Positions 8,897 to 19,283 of a stretch of DNA of 33,356 nucleotides are shown here, in pieces. Under the pieces are notes generated by a model. That model was not told where the DNA came from, ran no database searches, and was given only the letters and a program-made list of their open reading frames with translations. Location of the stretch: the NCBI GenBank assembly GCA_014378495.1, contig JACMNP010000032.1, positions 1 through 33,356 on the forward strand, written 5' to 3'. This DNA is from Methylotenera sp. Lineage in GTDB: Bacteria; Pseudomonadota; Gammaproteobacteria; Burkholderiales; Methylophilaceae. Within the stretch, counting starts at the first letter, position 1; every line of letters begins with the position of its first letter. Position numbers and translations under genes: made by a program.

Positions 8897-10579
8897 TTAT
8901 CTAGGGTAATTGATTTTTACCCAATCATTTTTGCTATCAATACTATCGCTTAGCGTTACTTTATCAAGCATGCCAGCTATTGATATTTCATAATGGGTAT
9001 GTGGAATAAATTCAATTCTAGGCAGTACCAGCATAGACTCTGTGGATATGCCTGCTTCAATTGGCAGATATAAACCAGAAAAACTAGACTTTTCTTCTAA
9101 CGATGTATTGTAAGCCGCCTGTTTATTTCCATCAGATTCCGACTCATCCGCAGATCGCAACTGAGCCCATTTTGCGTGATGAGATAAAATCTCTATACCG
9201 ACCTGCATTTGACGATTGGCTTTTGGTCTAATGCTTCTAATCACGGCGATAATCATTTCTTGCTTTGCATTTGCTAGGACTAGGCCAACTAACTGGCCGA
9301 CCGCTGTCTTGGTATTTAACTCTCTACTTGCAACTGCGCCTAAACCTTGATTACTTTCATCAATAATTATCCAATGATGATTGATCGTATCAACATTAAG
9401 CGTATTTTGAGTGCCTTTAATGATGTGATGAGTTCTAAATCTTTGCTCTAACAATCTAGCTTCGTTTGACAATCTAACACCATAATTAAGCTGGCCGTTT
9501 TCATTTGATTTAATTCGTAGACATATTTCCTTAATGCCATGTACTACATTTGCCGTTGTTGATATTTTTCGTCTGATTGCTTTTCTTCGCTGCCGAATAT
9601 AATTATCACGCGACCACTCTCTTAATAACAATTCTAATGTTTCAGCCAGCGCTTTGATTTGATGGGGTTCGACTATTAATGGCGTATCTAAGAATGTGAT
9701 AGAAGAGTAGTTTGATAAAGAATCAGCTGTTTTGACTGAAAGTTCAATAATGATCGCTTGTATTGATTTTTCCAATGAATCAATCTGCCAATAGATACCC
9801 GTCTCAGTAGGACTTAAGTGCCGAATTCTTTTGGCACCGTTATCCTTTGCCAAGTCTACATAAAATAAAAATTTGCCAGGATTAAACTCTTTGGAGATTT
9901 CAACATTTATTAGCTGGCTTCGTAATAATTTGCTAGCAATATCAATACCTTGCCTGCTTAAATTGATTTGCAGTAAAGTATCTAGCATATACGTCTGTAA
10001 TAGCAATGCACTTAGCGTTACTTTATTGACAGGCTGTTCATCATTTAATAAAACTTGATTTAACAGTTGGTTGCTTTCAGCAATTTCAAATATTTTGTGT
10101 AGTTGTAGCCAAACTTTTGGGGCCAATCCAACATTTACAAAGCTACGCCACTTAAGCATTTCAAAGGCTTGATTGACTGCAGCATGCATATAGCGGTTTG
10201 CAAGCTCTTTTTTATGTTGTTTAGGATGATTGCAAAAGTCATTGAGCAGTGATAGATAGCCACTGTAGAGTTGCTTATGAAAGTTATAAACAACAGTTAA
10301 TATATTGTTTTCTACACTTGAACTCATCAATTCAAAGCGTATAAATTGCTGACTTAACTTATTTAATACCGGGCTGGTTTTTCGTGCTACGTCATCAATG
10401 ATATTACATACCGTTTTTACGGCTAATGTCTTATCAGACATTGCAAATGTTAAGCCTCGTGTTGCAGACTCCAATGCAGTCAACTCGTCTTGACTGTTAA
10501 TGGTTTCCAGCCAGGCTAGATGTTTGCTAGGGATGTCATTAATGACACTGCCAATAATTTCTTGGAAAATCTTTCTCAT
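8897..10579 (-). CDS. Conserved protein of unknown function with putative degenerate PilZ-like C-terminal domain (paralog B)
   Basis: 560 aa; LREWSRDNYIRQRRKAIRRKIST and IIIDESNQGLGA (DxSxxG-like) motifs; similar length and motif order to the neighbouring product. Confidence 0.55.
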   Translation of the reverse strand: MRKIFQEIIGSVINDIPSKHLAWLETINSQDELTALESATRGLTFAMSDKTLAVKTVCNIIDDVARKTSPVLNKLSQQFIRFELMSSSVENNILTVVYNFHKQLYSGYLSLLNDFCNHPKQHKKELANRYMHAAVNQAFEMLKWRSFVNVGLAPKVWLQLHKIFEIAESNQLLNQVLLNDEQPVNKVTLSALLLQTYMLDTLLQINLSRQGIDIASKLLRSQLINVEISKEFNPGKFLFYVDLAKDNGAKRIRHLSPTETGIYWQIDSLEKSIQAIIIELSVKTADSLSNYSSITFLDTPLIVEPHQIKALAETLELLLREWSRDNYIRQRRKAIRRKISTTANVVHGIKEICLRIKSNENGQLNYGVRLSNEARLLEQRFRTHHIIKGTQNTLNVDTINHHWIIIDESNQGLGAVASRELNTKTAVGQLVGLVLANAKQEMIIAVIRSIRPKANRQMQVGIEILSHHAKWAQLRSADESESDGNKQAAYNTSLEEKSSFSGLYLPIEAGISTESMLVLPRIEFIPHTHYEISIAGMLDKVTLSDSIDSKNDWVKINYPR

Positions 10580-10776
10580 TTAATCTAGTTTTTTATCAAA
10601 ACACCTAAATATTTGATTTTATTATTCATAACCAAAATAGCATAATTCAAGAATAAACTCTACCAAAGGCGACTATTCAAAATAGGGGCTGCATAGTGAT
10701 TGCTAAGGCTATTACTTATGAGGCTAAACGCATAGCCATGATAAAATGATTTCATTTCCATTAAGTAGTTTTTAAT

Positions 10777-12168
10777 ATGACCGTACGTACACGATTTGCG
10801 CCTAGTCCCACAGGTTTCTTACATATTGGTGGTGCTCGCACTGCTTTGTTTTCGTGGGCTTTTGCTAAAAAGCATCATGGTGATTTTATTCTGCGTATTG
10901 AAGATACCGATGTGGCGCGCAGTACACCAGCAGCAGTTCAAGCGATACTTGACGGTATGCAATGGCTAGAGCTAGATTATGACGAAGGTCCATTTTACCA
11001 AATGCAACGTATGGAAACATATAAAAAGACCCTGCAAAAAATGTTAGAAGATGGTACCGCATACCACTGCTATTGTAGTAAAGAAGAGCTTGATGCTTTG
11101 CGTGAAAGCCAAATGCTGCAACAGTTGAAGCCGCGTTACGACGGTCGTTGGCGCCCTGAAGCTGGTAAAACGTTGCCAGCAGTACCGCAAGATGTAGCAC
11201 CAGTAATTCGTTTTAAAAATCCGCAAACAGGTAACGTTGTTTGGCAGGATTTAGTCAAAGGTGAGATTAGCATTGCGAATCAAGAGTTAGATGATTTGAT
11301 CATTGCGCGTGGAGATGGCACGCCAACTTACAATTTCTGTGTAGTGGTTGACGATTGGGAAATGGGCATAACTCAAGTGATTCGTGGGGATGACCATGTG
11401 AATAACACGCCGCGGCAAATCAATATGTTATTGGCACTTGGCGCAACTATCCCGCAATACGCGCATTTATCAATGATTTTAGGAAATGACGGGCAAAAAT
11501 TATCTAAGCGCCATGGTGCTGTGAGTGTGATGCAATATGATGATGATGGTTATTTGCCAGAAGCTGTGTTGAATTATTTGTCACGATTGGGTTGGAGTCA
11601 TGGCGATGATGAAGTGTTTTCGATGCAACAATTTTGCGAATGGTTTGATTTAGACCATATCACACCTTCAGCCGCGCAATTTAATACTGAAAAGCTCAAT
11701 TGGCTAAACGCGCATTACATCAAATTAGCCAGCACTGACTATTTGGTTAAAGATATCACTAAGCGTTTAGCTAAATTAAACATTACGGTTACCTCACAAC
11801 CTAATTTATCAGCTGTCATTGATTTATACAAAGAGCGCGTAAACACACTCAACGAGCTTGCGGCAAATATTGCCTATTTTTATCAGAAACCACTGATTGA
11901 TGTTGATGCGGCAGAAAAACATTTGACTGCTGAAATTAAACCTGCCATTGCATCATTGACAACTTTGTTAACGACTGTGGAGTGGCAAGCGGAAAATATA
12001 CATCATGCAATCAATGAAGTGATTACACAGCATCAGTTAAAATTTCCTAAAGTGGCTATGCCGCTGCGTGTGCTGCTAACAGGCATTGCCCAATCACCAA
12101 GTATTGATCAAGTCATGGCGTTGTTAGGTAGAGATGAAGTGATGGCTAGAATCGCACTGTGGAATTAA
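10777..12168 (+). CDS. gltX: Glutamyl-tRNA synthetase
   Basis: [25 protein letters not shown] and [11 protein letters not shown] class I aaRS signatures; 463 aa. Confidence 0.97.
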   Translation: MTVRTRFAPSPTGFLHIGGARTALFSWAFAKKHHGDFILRIEDTDVARSTPAAVQAILDGMQWLELDYDEGPFYQMQRMETYKKTLQKMLEDGTAYHCYCSKEELDALRESQMLQQLKPRYDGRWRPEAGKTLPAVPQDVAPVIRFKNPQTGNVVWQDLVKGEISIANQELDDLIIARGDGTPTYNFCVVVDDWEMGITQVIRGDDHVNNTPRQINMLLALGATIPQYAHLSMILGNDGQKLSKRHGAVSVMQYDDDGYLPEAVLNYLSRLGWSHGDDEVFSMQQFCEWFDLDHITPSAAQFNTEKLNWLNAHYIKLASTDYLVKDITKRLAKLNITVTSQPNLSAVIDLYKERVNTLNELAANIAYFYQKPLIDVDAAEKHLTAEIKPAIASLTTLLTTVEWQAENIHHAINEVITQHQLKFPKVAMPLRVLLTGIAQSPSIDQVMALLGRDEVMARIALWN

Positions 12169-12174
12169 GGCAAT

Positions 12175-12191
12175 GCTAATAGCATATTAGC
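12175..12191. repeat. Hairpin GCTAATA-gca-TATTAGC immediately after gltX
   Basis: Perfect 7-bp stem with 3-nt loop, starting 6 nt past the gltX stop; no U-run, so not called a terminator. Confidence 0.6.
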
Positions 12192-12384
12192 TATTGAAAT
12201 TATTATAATCGCCCTCAATGTTATATTTGAGACGAGTTTGGTTTTAAGTGAGAGCGATTTAAGCCAAAAATTAGCTGAAAATTGATAGAACAAAATCTAG
12301 CACCGTTAGTCTCAACAAGAGTAACATCAGTAATGTAGCTGATGGTACGTCACATTTAATTAACTCCAAGCAATAGGAGACATC

Positions 12385-12621
12385 ATGAATCAAAAAGGGC
12401 AAATGTTACAAGACCCATTTCTTAACGCTTTACGTAAAGAACACGTCGCTGTATCTATCTATCTCGTTAACGGTATTAAATTACAGGGTCAAGTGGATTC
12501 ATTCGATCAATATGTGATTTTGCTTAAAAATACCGTCACTCAAATGGTTTACAAACATGCTATTTCAACAATTGTACCTGCTCGCGCAGTGACGATTGCC
12601 TTGCCAGAAGGCGATGAATAA
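12385..12621 (+). CDS. hfq: RNA chaperone Hfq
   Basis: [67 protein letters not shown], canonical Sm1/Sm2. Confidence 0.98.
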   Translation: MNQKGQMLQDPFLNALRKEHVAVSIYLVNGIKLQGQVDSFDQYVILLKNTVTQMVYKHAISTIVPARAVTIALPEGDE

Positions 12622-12624
12622 CCG

Positions 12625-13761
12625 TTGAAAGATTTGTTTGAAAGGCCAAGCGGTTTTGATGCTGCAATTTTAGTAAGTGTAGATTTTGGTGATACTGATT
12701 ACGAAGAAAGTTTAGATGAACTTCGTCAGTTGAGCCTGAGCGCTGGCTTAGCGATACGCGGTACTATCCAAGGTAAACGCTCAGCGCCAGATGCTAAGTT
12801 GTTCATCGGTAGCGGCAAAGCAGATGAACTCAAGCAGATGATGCATGCGAGTGAATCTAATATTGCAGTATTCAATCATGATTTAAGTCCTTCACAACAG
12901 CGTAATCTAGAGCGCATGTTAGAAGCGCGTGTTGTAGATAGAACGGGGCTGATTCTTGATATATTCAGCCAGCGCGCGCAGAGTCATGAAGGTAAATTGC
13001 AGGTTGAGCTTGCACAACTAGAGCATTTATCGACAAGATTAGTCCGTGGCTGGACGCATTTGGAACGTCAGAAAGGTGGTATTGGTGTACGCGGCGGGCC
13101 AGGTGAAACACAACTAGAACTTGATAGACGAATGTTGCGTATACGCGTAAGGCAATTGCGAGAAAAGCTGATTAAGCTCAAAGCGCAACGTAATATGCAA
13201 CGTAAGTCTCGTAAGCGTTCTAATGTGATGACTGTGTCGCTTGTAGGGTATACCAATGCAGGTAAATCGACGGTATTTAATCGCTTAACTAAAGCTGATA
13301 TTTATGTGGCTGATCAGTTATTTGCGACCTTAGATACCACGACGCATAAAGTGTTTATTGAAGGTTGTGGTTCTACAGTACTTTCAGATACGGTAGGATT
13401 TATTAAGCATTTGCCACATGCATTGGTTGAAGCGTTTAGTGCTACCTTGGAAGAGGCTGCGCAAGCTGATATGTTGCTACATATAGTTGACACAGCGAGC
13501 ACTAACCGTGATGAACAAATTGCACAAGTCAATAAAGTATTGTTAGAAATCGGTGCCGCAAATGTGCCGCAGATTTTGGTGCATAACCAAATCGATAGAG
13601 TCGGTTTAGCGCCTGCAGTAGGTCGAGATGAATATGGTAGAATTATATCTATTCATGTATCAGCTAAAACGGGTGAGGGTCTGGATTTGTTGAGATTAGC
13701 CATGACCGAACACAACCAATATTTGCAAAAACTCAGCACGGAAGAAAGCGCTTTTGTTTAA
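12625..13761 (+). CDS. hflX: GTPase HflX
   Basis: GGIGVRGGPGETQLELDRR and GYTNAGKST/DTVGFI motifs; TTG start 3 nt after the hfq stop. Confidence 0.96.
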   Translation: MKDLFERPSGFDAAILVSVDFGDTDYEESLDELRQLSLSAGLAIRGTIQGKRSAPDAKLFIGSGKADELKQMMHASESNIAVFNHDLSPSQQRNLERMLEARVVDRTGLILDIFSQRAQSHEGKLQVELAQLEHLSTRLVRGWTHLERQKGGIGVRGGPGETQLELDRRMLRIRVRQLREKLIKLKAQRNMQRKSRKRSNVMTVSLVGYTNAGKSTVFNRLTKADIYVADQLFATLDTTTHKVFIEGCGSTVLSDTVGFIKHLPHALVEAFSATLEEAAQADMLLHIVDTASTNRDEQIAQVNKVLLEIGAANVPQILVHNQIDRVGLAPAVGRDEYGRIISIHVSAKTGEGLDLLRLAMTEHNQYLQKLSTEESAFV

Positions 13762-13779
13762 ATTTTTTTGGAGCTTTGA

Positions 13780-14973
13780 ATGATTAAATTTCCCGGATGG
13801 GGACAACGCAATAACGAAGGTCCGCCTGATTTGGATCAAGTGATGCGCGATTTGAGTCGTAAAATCAACAATTTATTTGGTAAGGGTAGTGGTAATCAGC
13901 CTAATCGTCAGCCTAGTGGCACTAGCTCAAATGGTGTTAATTTGCCTATATTGCCAATCATCGCAGTGATTGCTGTGATTTGGTTAGGGTCAGGTTTTTA
14001 TATTGTTGATCAAGGTTCACTCGGTGTAGTACAGCGTTTTGGTAAATTTATTGATACCACTGAGCCTGGACCGCGCTGGCACTTACCTTTTCCATTAGAA
14101 AAGGTTGATGTGGTTAACATGGAGCAAGTACGTAGGCTAGAAGTTGGCTACCGAAGTAATGGTGAAGGAACGGGCAGTAAAACCAAACAACCTAAAGAAG
14201 CCTTAATGTTGACTGAAGATGAAAACATTATCGATTTGCAATTTGCCGTGCAATATAACCTTAAAAACGCAAAGGATTATCTATTTAACAATCGTGATAC
14301 TGATGATGCAGTGATGTCAGCTGCTGAAACAGCGATTCGTGAAGTAGTTGGTAAAAATAAGCTGGATGATTTATTGCAAAAAGGTTTGCAAGATACTTCA
14401 GAGCGTATGCAGGCCATATTAGATAGCTATAAAACAGGTGTAAAAATCATTAGTGTCTCATTGCAAAGCGCACAACCACCTGAGCAAGTGCAAGAGGCTT
14501 TTGAAGATGTAAACCGTGCTAACCAAGATAATCAACGTCAAATCAATGAAGGTCAGGCTTATGCGAATGATGTCATCCCCAAAGCGCGCGGTACTGCTTC
14601 AAGATTAATTGCGGAGTCAGCAGGATATAAGTTAAAAATTGAAAATGAAGCTAAAGGTAATGCCAGTCGCTTCGATCAGATTTTAACGCAATACAACAAC
14701 GCACCAGAAGTAACGCGTCAACGTCTGTTTTTAGATGCACAAGAACAGATATTATCGAGTGTAAGCAAAGTGGTCGTGGATCAAAAAGCGGGCAGTATGT
14801 TGTATTTGCCGCTAGATAAACTCATGAGCGCAGGTGGTGCAGCCACACAACAACAATCACAATCTATGCAGTCACTTAATCCGCAGGCAGCGCCAGCAGC
14901 CGATACAAGTGCAGCTGCGGCAACTGACCGTACACGTGATGCTTTCCGTAGCCGTGATAGAGAGAGTAGATAG
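13780..14973 (+). CDS. hflK: FtsH protease modulator HflK
   Basis: N-terminal G-rich segment, single TM, SPFH domain (GSGFYIVDQGSLGVVQRFGKF); position between hflX and hflC. Confidence 0.96.
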   Translation: MIKFPGWGQRNNEGPPDLDQVMRDLSRKINNLFGKGSGNQPNRQPSGTSSNGVNLPILPIIAVIAVIWLGSGFYIVDQGSLGVVQRFGKFIDTTEPGPRWHLPFPLEKVDVVNMEQVRRLEVGYRSNGEGTGSKTKQPKEALMLTEDENIIDLQFAVQYNLKNAKDYLFNNRDTDDAVMSAAETAIREVVGKNKLDDLLQKGLQDTSERMQAILDSYKTGVKIISVSLQSAQPPEQVQEAFEDVNRANQDNQRQINEGQAYANDVIPKARGTASRLIAESAGYKLKIENEAKGNASRFDQILTQYNNAPEVTRQRLFLDAQEQILSSVSKVVVDQKAGSMLYLPLDKLMSAGGAATQQQSQSMQSLNPQAAPAADTSAAAATDRTRDAFRSRDRESR

Positions 14974-14979
14974 GAGCAC

Positions 14980-15855
14980 ATGATGAAAAATTTAACGAGT
15001 GGTCTTATTGTCGCAATCGCTGCAATTTTGTTATTCACTATGTCAGCCTTTACTGTAAATCAAACACAGTTTGTATTGGTAAAGCGTTTAGGTGAAATTA
15101 TTGCAGTAAAAAAAGAACCTGGGCTTTATTTTAAAGTGCCATTGGTCGATGATTTGAAATATTTTGATAATCGAATCTTAACGCTGGATGGTGAGCAGCC
15201 AGCTAAATTTAATACTAGTGAAAATAAATATATGCTAGTGGATTCTTTTGTAAAATGGCGTATTGTCGATCCAGCAAAATACTATGTTTCTATCAAAGAA
15301 GGTGGAGAGGCTGCTGCTGAGGATAGACTTTCAAAAGTAGTGAATGCTGGGCTACGTACGGAATTTGGTAAACGTACCGTGCACGATGTGATTGCTGGTG
15401 AACGTAACGCTGTGATGGATAGTTTACGTCAAAAAGCGGATTTAGAAGCGCGTCAAATGGGTATTCAAGTGGTAGATGTACGCTTAAAACGTGTGGATTA
15501 CTCTGAAGACATTAGTAAATCTGTGTTTGATCGTATGATTTCAGAACGTAAGCGTATTGCTAATCAGTTGCGCTCTGAAGGTTCTGCCGCCTCTGAAAAA
15601 ATTCGTGCCGATGCAGATAAACAACGTGAAGTGATTATTGCAGAAGCTTATCGCGATGCACAAAAAACTAAAGGTGAAGGTGATGCTTCGGCAGCAGCCA
15701 TTTATAATCAGTCATATAGTCGTAACCCTGAATTTTATGCTTTCTACCGCAGTACCGAAGCTTATAAAAATAGCTTTAAGAGTAAGAGTGACGTAATGGT
15801 ACTTGATCCAGGTTCGGACTTCTTTAAGTACATGCGTAGTCCGTCTAAAAAGTAA
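14980..15855 (+). CDS. hflC: FtsH protease modulator HflC
   Basis: SPFH protein (FTVNQTQFVLVKRLGEI...EPGLYFKVPLVDDLKYFDNRILTLD). Confidence 0.96.
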   Translation: MMKNLTSGLIVAIAAILLFTMSAFTVNQTQFVLVKRLGEIIAVKKEPGLYFKVPLVDDLKYFDNRILTLDGEQPAKFNTSENKYMLVDSFVKWRIVDPAKYYVSIKEGGEAAAEDRLSKVVNAGLRTEFGKRTVHDVIAGERNAVMDSLRQKADLEARQMGIQVVDVRLKRVDYSEDISKSVFDRMISERKRIANQLRSEGSAASEKIRADADKQREVIIAEAYRDAQKTKGEGDASAAAIYNQSYSRNPEFYAFYRSTEAYKNSFKSKSDVMVLDPGSDFFKYMRSPSKK

Positions 15856-15860
15856 ATCTT

Positions 15861-16049
15861 TTGAATAGTATATTACTAACTGCACTAGGCTTGATGCTTG
15901 TACTAGAGGGGCTTATGCCTTTACTAGTACCGCAAGCATGGCGCGATACCTTCAAGCGTATGATAGAACTAAAAGATGGGCAGTTACGCTTTGTTGGTTT
16001 GATGTCGATGCTAGGCGGCTTAGTGCTGATTTATTTAAGTCAGAAATAA
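15861..16049 (+). CDS. DUF2065 small membrane protein
   Basis: 62 aa: LLTALGLMLVLEGLMPLLVPQAWRDTFKRMIELKDGQLRFVGLMSMLGGLVLIYL; TTG start; conserved slot after hflC. Confidence 0.88.
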   Translation: MNSILLTALGLMLVLEGLMPLLVPQAWRDTFKRMIELKDGQLRFVGLMSMLGGLVLIYLSQK

Positions 16050-16057
16050 CAATCCAG

Positions 16058-16096
16058 AAAATTAAAGCAAAAAAAATTAAAGCATAAAAATTAAAG
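16058..16096 (+). repeat. Three A-rich near-repeats (AAAATTAAAGC) upstream of hisZ
   Basis: AAAATTAAAG at 16058, 16073 and 16087 (14-15 bp spacing). Confidence 0.6.
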
Positions 16097-16112
16097 TAAG
16101 TGATGGAAAAAA

Positions 16113-17297
16113 ATGCGTAATTGGTTACTCCCCGAATATATTGAAGATGTACTGCCCGCAGAAGCTGCACGCATAGAAACATTGCGTCGTAGACTGTTGG
16201 ACTTATTCAAAGTGCATGGTTATCAATATGTCATTCCACCGATGCTAGAGTACATGGAGTCGCTGATTACAGGCGTGGGACATGATTTAGATTTAGCTAC
16301 ATTCAAAGTGGTGGACCAATTAACGGGTCGGCTGATGGGGGTGCGCGCGGATATGACGCCTCAAGTTGCACGTATTGATGCGCATCTGCTTAATAATCAA
16401 GGGATTACGCGTTTGTGCTATGCAGGTAGTGTGCTACGTACCAAGCCAGATGGATTGGCACTCACGCGCGAGCCTCTGCAGTTAGGCGCTGAGTTGTATG
16501 GTCATGCTAGTGTGGCTGGCGACATTGAAATCCAATGTTTGCTCATTAAAGCATTACAGGCAATTGGTATTTCTGAAGTGCATATGGATTTTAGCCATGT
16601 GAATGTGTTTGGTAGTTTGATTGAATCTAGTCATATTGCCCCACAACTTGAACAAGAACTATACGCTGCGTTGCAAAGTAAGGACCAGTCTGCTGTTGCC
16701 TCACTTTCTAAAGATTTAGATAAAGTCACACGAGAAGCTTTAATCCATTTAACCACGTTGAATGGCGATAAATTAATATTGGCCAAAGCCGCCAAAGTAT
16801 TGCCAGCGATATCAGCGATACAAAATGCGCTTAATGATTTAACACAAGTGAGTGCGGCTTTAGAAAATTTAGATGTAACAGTGAGTTTTGATTTAAGCGA
16901 GCTACGCGGCTACCACTACCATAGTGGTATTGTATTTGCCGCTTACGCACAAGGATACAAAGGCCCACTGGCTTTGGGTGGACGTTACGATGAAGTTGGC
17001 CAAGCTTTTGGCCGTGCTCGTCCAGCCACAGGGTTTAGCTTGGATTTACGTGGTGTGGTCACTGCTTTACCACCTGCCATGCCAGTGATGGCAATATTTG
17101 CACCAGCTGATGCAGATAAAGATTTAGTCATTAAAATTGAGGCACTGAGAGCAGAAGGTCAAGTGGTTGTGCAAGAGATTGCAGACAACGATTCAAAATT
17201 ATTGGCAGCCGATATGCATGAATTAAATTGCGATAGAAAATTAGTACATTACAATTCTGGTTGGCACATCGTTGCGATTGATAAAGAGCACACTTAA
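16113..17297 (+). CDS. hisZ: ATP phosphoribosyltransferase regulatory subunit HisZ
   Basis: HisS-like N-terminus (WLLPEYIEDVLPAEAARIETLRRRLLDLF...VRADMTPQVARIDAH), 394 aa, between DUF2065 and purA. Confidence 0.92.
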   Translation: MRNWLLPEYIEDVLPAEAARIETLRRRLLDLFKVHGYQYVIPPMLEYMESLITGVGHDLDLATFKVVDQLTGRLMGVRADMTPQVARIDAHLLNNQGITRLCYAGSVLRTKPDGLALTREPLQLGAELYGHASVAGDIEIQCLLIKALQAIGISEVHMDFSHVNVFGSLIESSHIAPQLEQELYAALQSKDQSAVASLSKDLDKVTREALIHLTTLNGDKLILAKAAKVLPAISAIQNALNDLTQVSAALENLDVTVSFDLSELRGYHYHSGIVFAAYAQGYKGPLALGGRYDEVGQAFGRARPATGFSLDLRGVVTALPPAMPVMAIFAPADADKDLVIKIEALRAEGQVVVQEIADNDSKLLAADMHELNCDRKLVHYNSGWHIVAIDKEHT

Positions 17298-17378
17298 AAC
17301 ACGCGTAGGCATTTTACTAAGGTAAACAGCGCATATGAAATTCAAAAATATACAAATTAAAATTATAAAGTCATCGTT

Positions 17379-18710
17379 ATGGTAAACAAAGTAGCAAAGA
17401 ATGTAGTCGTCATCGGTACACAATGGGGCGATGAAGGTAAAGGTAAAATCGTCGATTGGCTGACTGACCATGCGCAAGGGGTAGTGCGTTTTCAAGGTGG
17501 TCATAACGCGGGTCATACATTAGTTGTGGGGCAAGGTGCTGCACAACGTGTCTATAAATTAAACCTAGTACCCTCTGGCATTGTTCGTAGTGGCGTTAAT
17601 TGTTATATCGGCAATGGTGTTGTGCTCGATGCAGGTCACTTGTTAAGCGAGATAGCAGCGCTGGAAAAAGATGGGCTAGAGGTTAGAAATCGCTTAAAAG
17701 TCAGCCCAGGCTGTCCGCTGATATTAGATTATCATGTACGTTTAGATGTAGCACGTGAACTAAAGCGCGGTGCTGATAAAAAAATCGGCACGACTGGTAA
17801 AGGCATAGGCCCAACTTACGAAGATAAAGTGGCGCGTCGTGCGTTGCGTTTATACGACCTATTTTATCCAGAGCAATTTAGCGAAAAATTACGTGATGTA
17901 TTGGATTATCACAACTTTGTACTCACTAAATACTTAGGTGCTGAAGCCGTTGATTTCAATCAGCAGCTTGATTCCGCATTACAAAAAGCCGACTTAATCA
18001 AACCGTTAGTCGCCGATATTTCAGCTGCTTTATATGAAGCTAATGCGGCAGGACAAAACTTGTTATTTGAGGGTGCGCAAGGTACGTTATTAGATGTTGA
18101 TCACGGTACTTACCCGTACGTGACTTCTAGCAATTGTGTATCAGGCCAAGCTGCAGCGGGCACTGGCGTTGGGCCAAGCATGTTGCATTATGTATTAGGC
18201 ATTACGAAAGCTTACACAACCCGTGTTGGTGGTGGACCTTTCCCAAGTGAGTTAGACATTGAATCGGAGAATTGCCCAGGCAATCAAATGTCAGTGAAAG
18301 GCAAGGAAATAGGCACGGTGACCAAACGTAAACGCCGCTGTGGTTGGTTTGATGCCGCAGCATTACGTCGATCAGCGCGGATTAATGGCTTAACAGGTTT
18401 GTGTATCACCAAGTTGGATGTGTTGGATGGTATTGAAGAGCTGAATATTTGTACTGGCTATATGCTGGATGGCAAGTTACTCGATTTATTGCCTATCGGT
18501 GCAGATGATGTTGCACGTTGCGAACCAATCTATGAAACTGTGCCGGGTTGGAGTGGCAACACCTTTGGTGTGAAAACTTGGGATGGTTTACCGGCAAATG
18601 CACAAACTTATCTTAAGCGTTTAGAAGCGCTTTGTGGCGTGCCAGTCGATATTGTTTCTACAGGCCCAGAGCGTGATGAGACGATAGTATTGCGTCATCC
18701 ATTTGCTTAA
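17379..18710 (+). CDS. purA: Adenylosuccinate synthetase
   Basis: [48 protein letters not shown] motifs. Confidence 0.98.
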   Translation: MVNKVAKNVVVIGTQWGDEGKGKIVDWLTDHAQGVVRFQGGHNAGHTLVVGQGAAQRVYKLNLVPSGIVRSGVNCYIGNGVVLDAGHLLSEIAALEKDGLEVRNRLKVSPGCPLILDYHVRLDVARELKRGADKKIGTTGKGIGPTYEDKVARRALRLYDLFYPEQFSEKLRDVLDYHNFVLTKYLGAEAVDFNQQLDSALQKADLIKPLVADISAALYEANAAGQNLLFEGAQGTLLDVDHGTYPYVTSSNCVSGQAAAGTGVGPSMLHYVLGITKAYTTRVGGGPFPSELDIESENCPGNQMSVKGKEIGTVTKRKRRCGWFDAAALRRSARINGLTGLCITKLDVLDGIEELNICTGYMLDGKLLDLLPIGADDVARCEPIYETVPGWSGNTFGVKTWDGLPANAQTYLKRLEALCGVPVDIVSTGPERDETIVLRHPFA

Positions 18711-18720
18711 CTAGTCGATT

Positions 18721-19266
18721 GTGAAAAGCGCATCTAAGCAACGTCTAGCATGGGCAATTACGGGTTCAGGGCATTATCTTAAAGAGTGTTTAGACATCAT
18801 CCATACTCTGGATGATGTTGATTTGTTTTTAAGTAAAGCAGCGGCTGAAGTCTTGCAACAATATGGATATAAACACAATGTCGGCAAAGTCTATCAGGAC
18901 AAAACTGCCAGTAGTGTGCCAGTAGAGTTGTTCTATGAAGGTAAATATCATACGCTAGTCATCGCGCCTGCAACCTCAAATACCATTGCTAAAATGGTCT
19001 GTGGTATCTCGGATAATTTAGTCACCAACCTTTATGCCCAAGCGGGTAAAACGTGCGTACCTAGCATTATCTTTGCCTGTGATACAGCGCCTGAACTAGA
19101 GTCTGATGCGCCACGCAATCATGTAGTAAAAGTCTACCCACGCAGTATAGATTTAGAAAATGTAGCAAAAATCAAAACTTATGAAGCCACTACTGTTGTG
19201 GAAGATATGCAAAGTTTGAATGACAGCATACAAGCAAGACTTAAAGCTAGTCTTGCTTTAAGTTAA
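18721..19266 (+). CDS. Flavoprotein similar to dihydromethanopterin reductase DmrB / archaeoflavoprotein
   Basis: Flavodoxin/HFCD-like fold motifs (WAITGSGHYLKECLDII, LVIAPATSNTIAKMVCGISDNLVTNLYAQA); GTG start; first gene of the pterin-type cluster. Confidence 0.78.
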   Translation: MKSASKQRLAWAITGSGHYLKECLDIIHTLDDVDLFLSKAAAEVLQQYGYKHNVGKVYQDKTASSVPVELFYEGKYHTLVIAPATSNTIAKMVCGISDNLVTNLYAQAGKTCVPSIIFACDTAPELESDAPRNHVVKVYPRSIDLENVAKIKTYEATTVVEDMQSLNDSIQARLKASLALS

Positions 19267-19283
19267 TACTTTCCTTAAATCTT

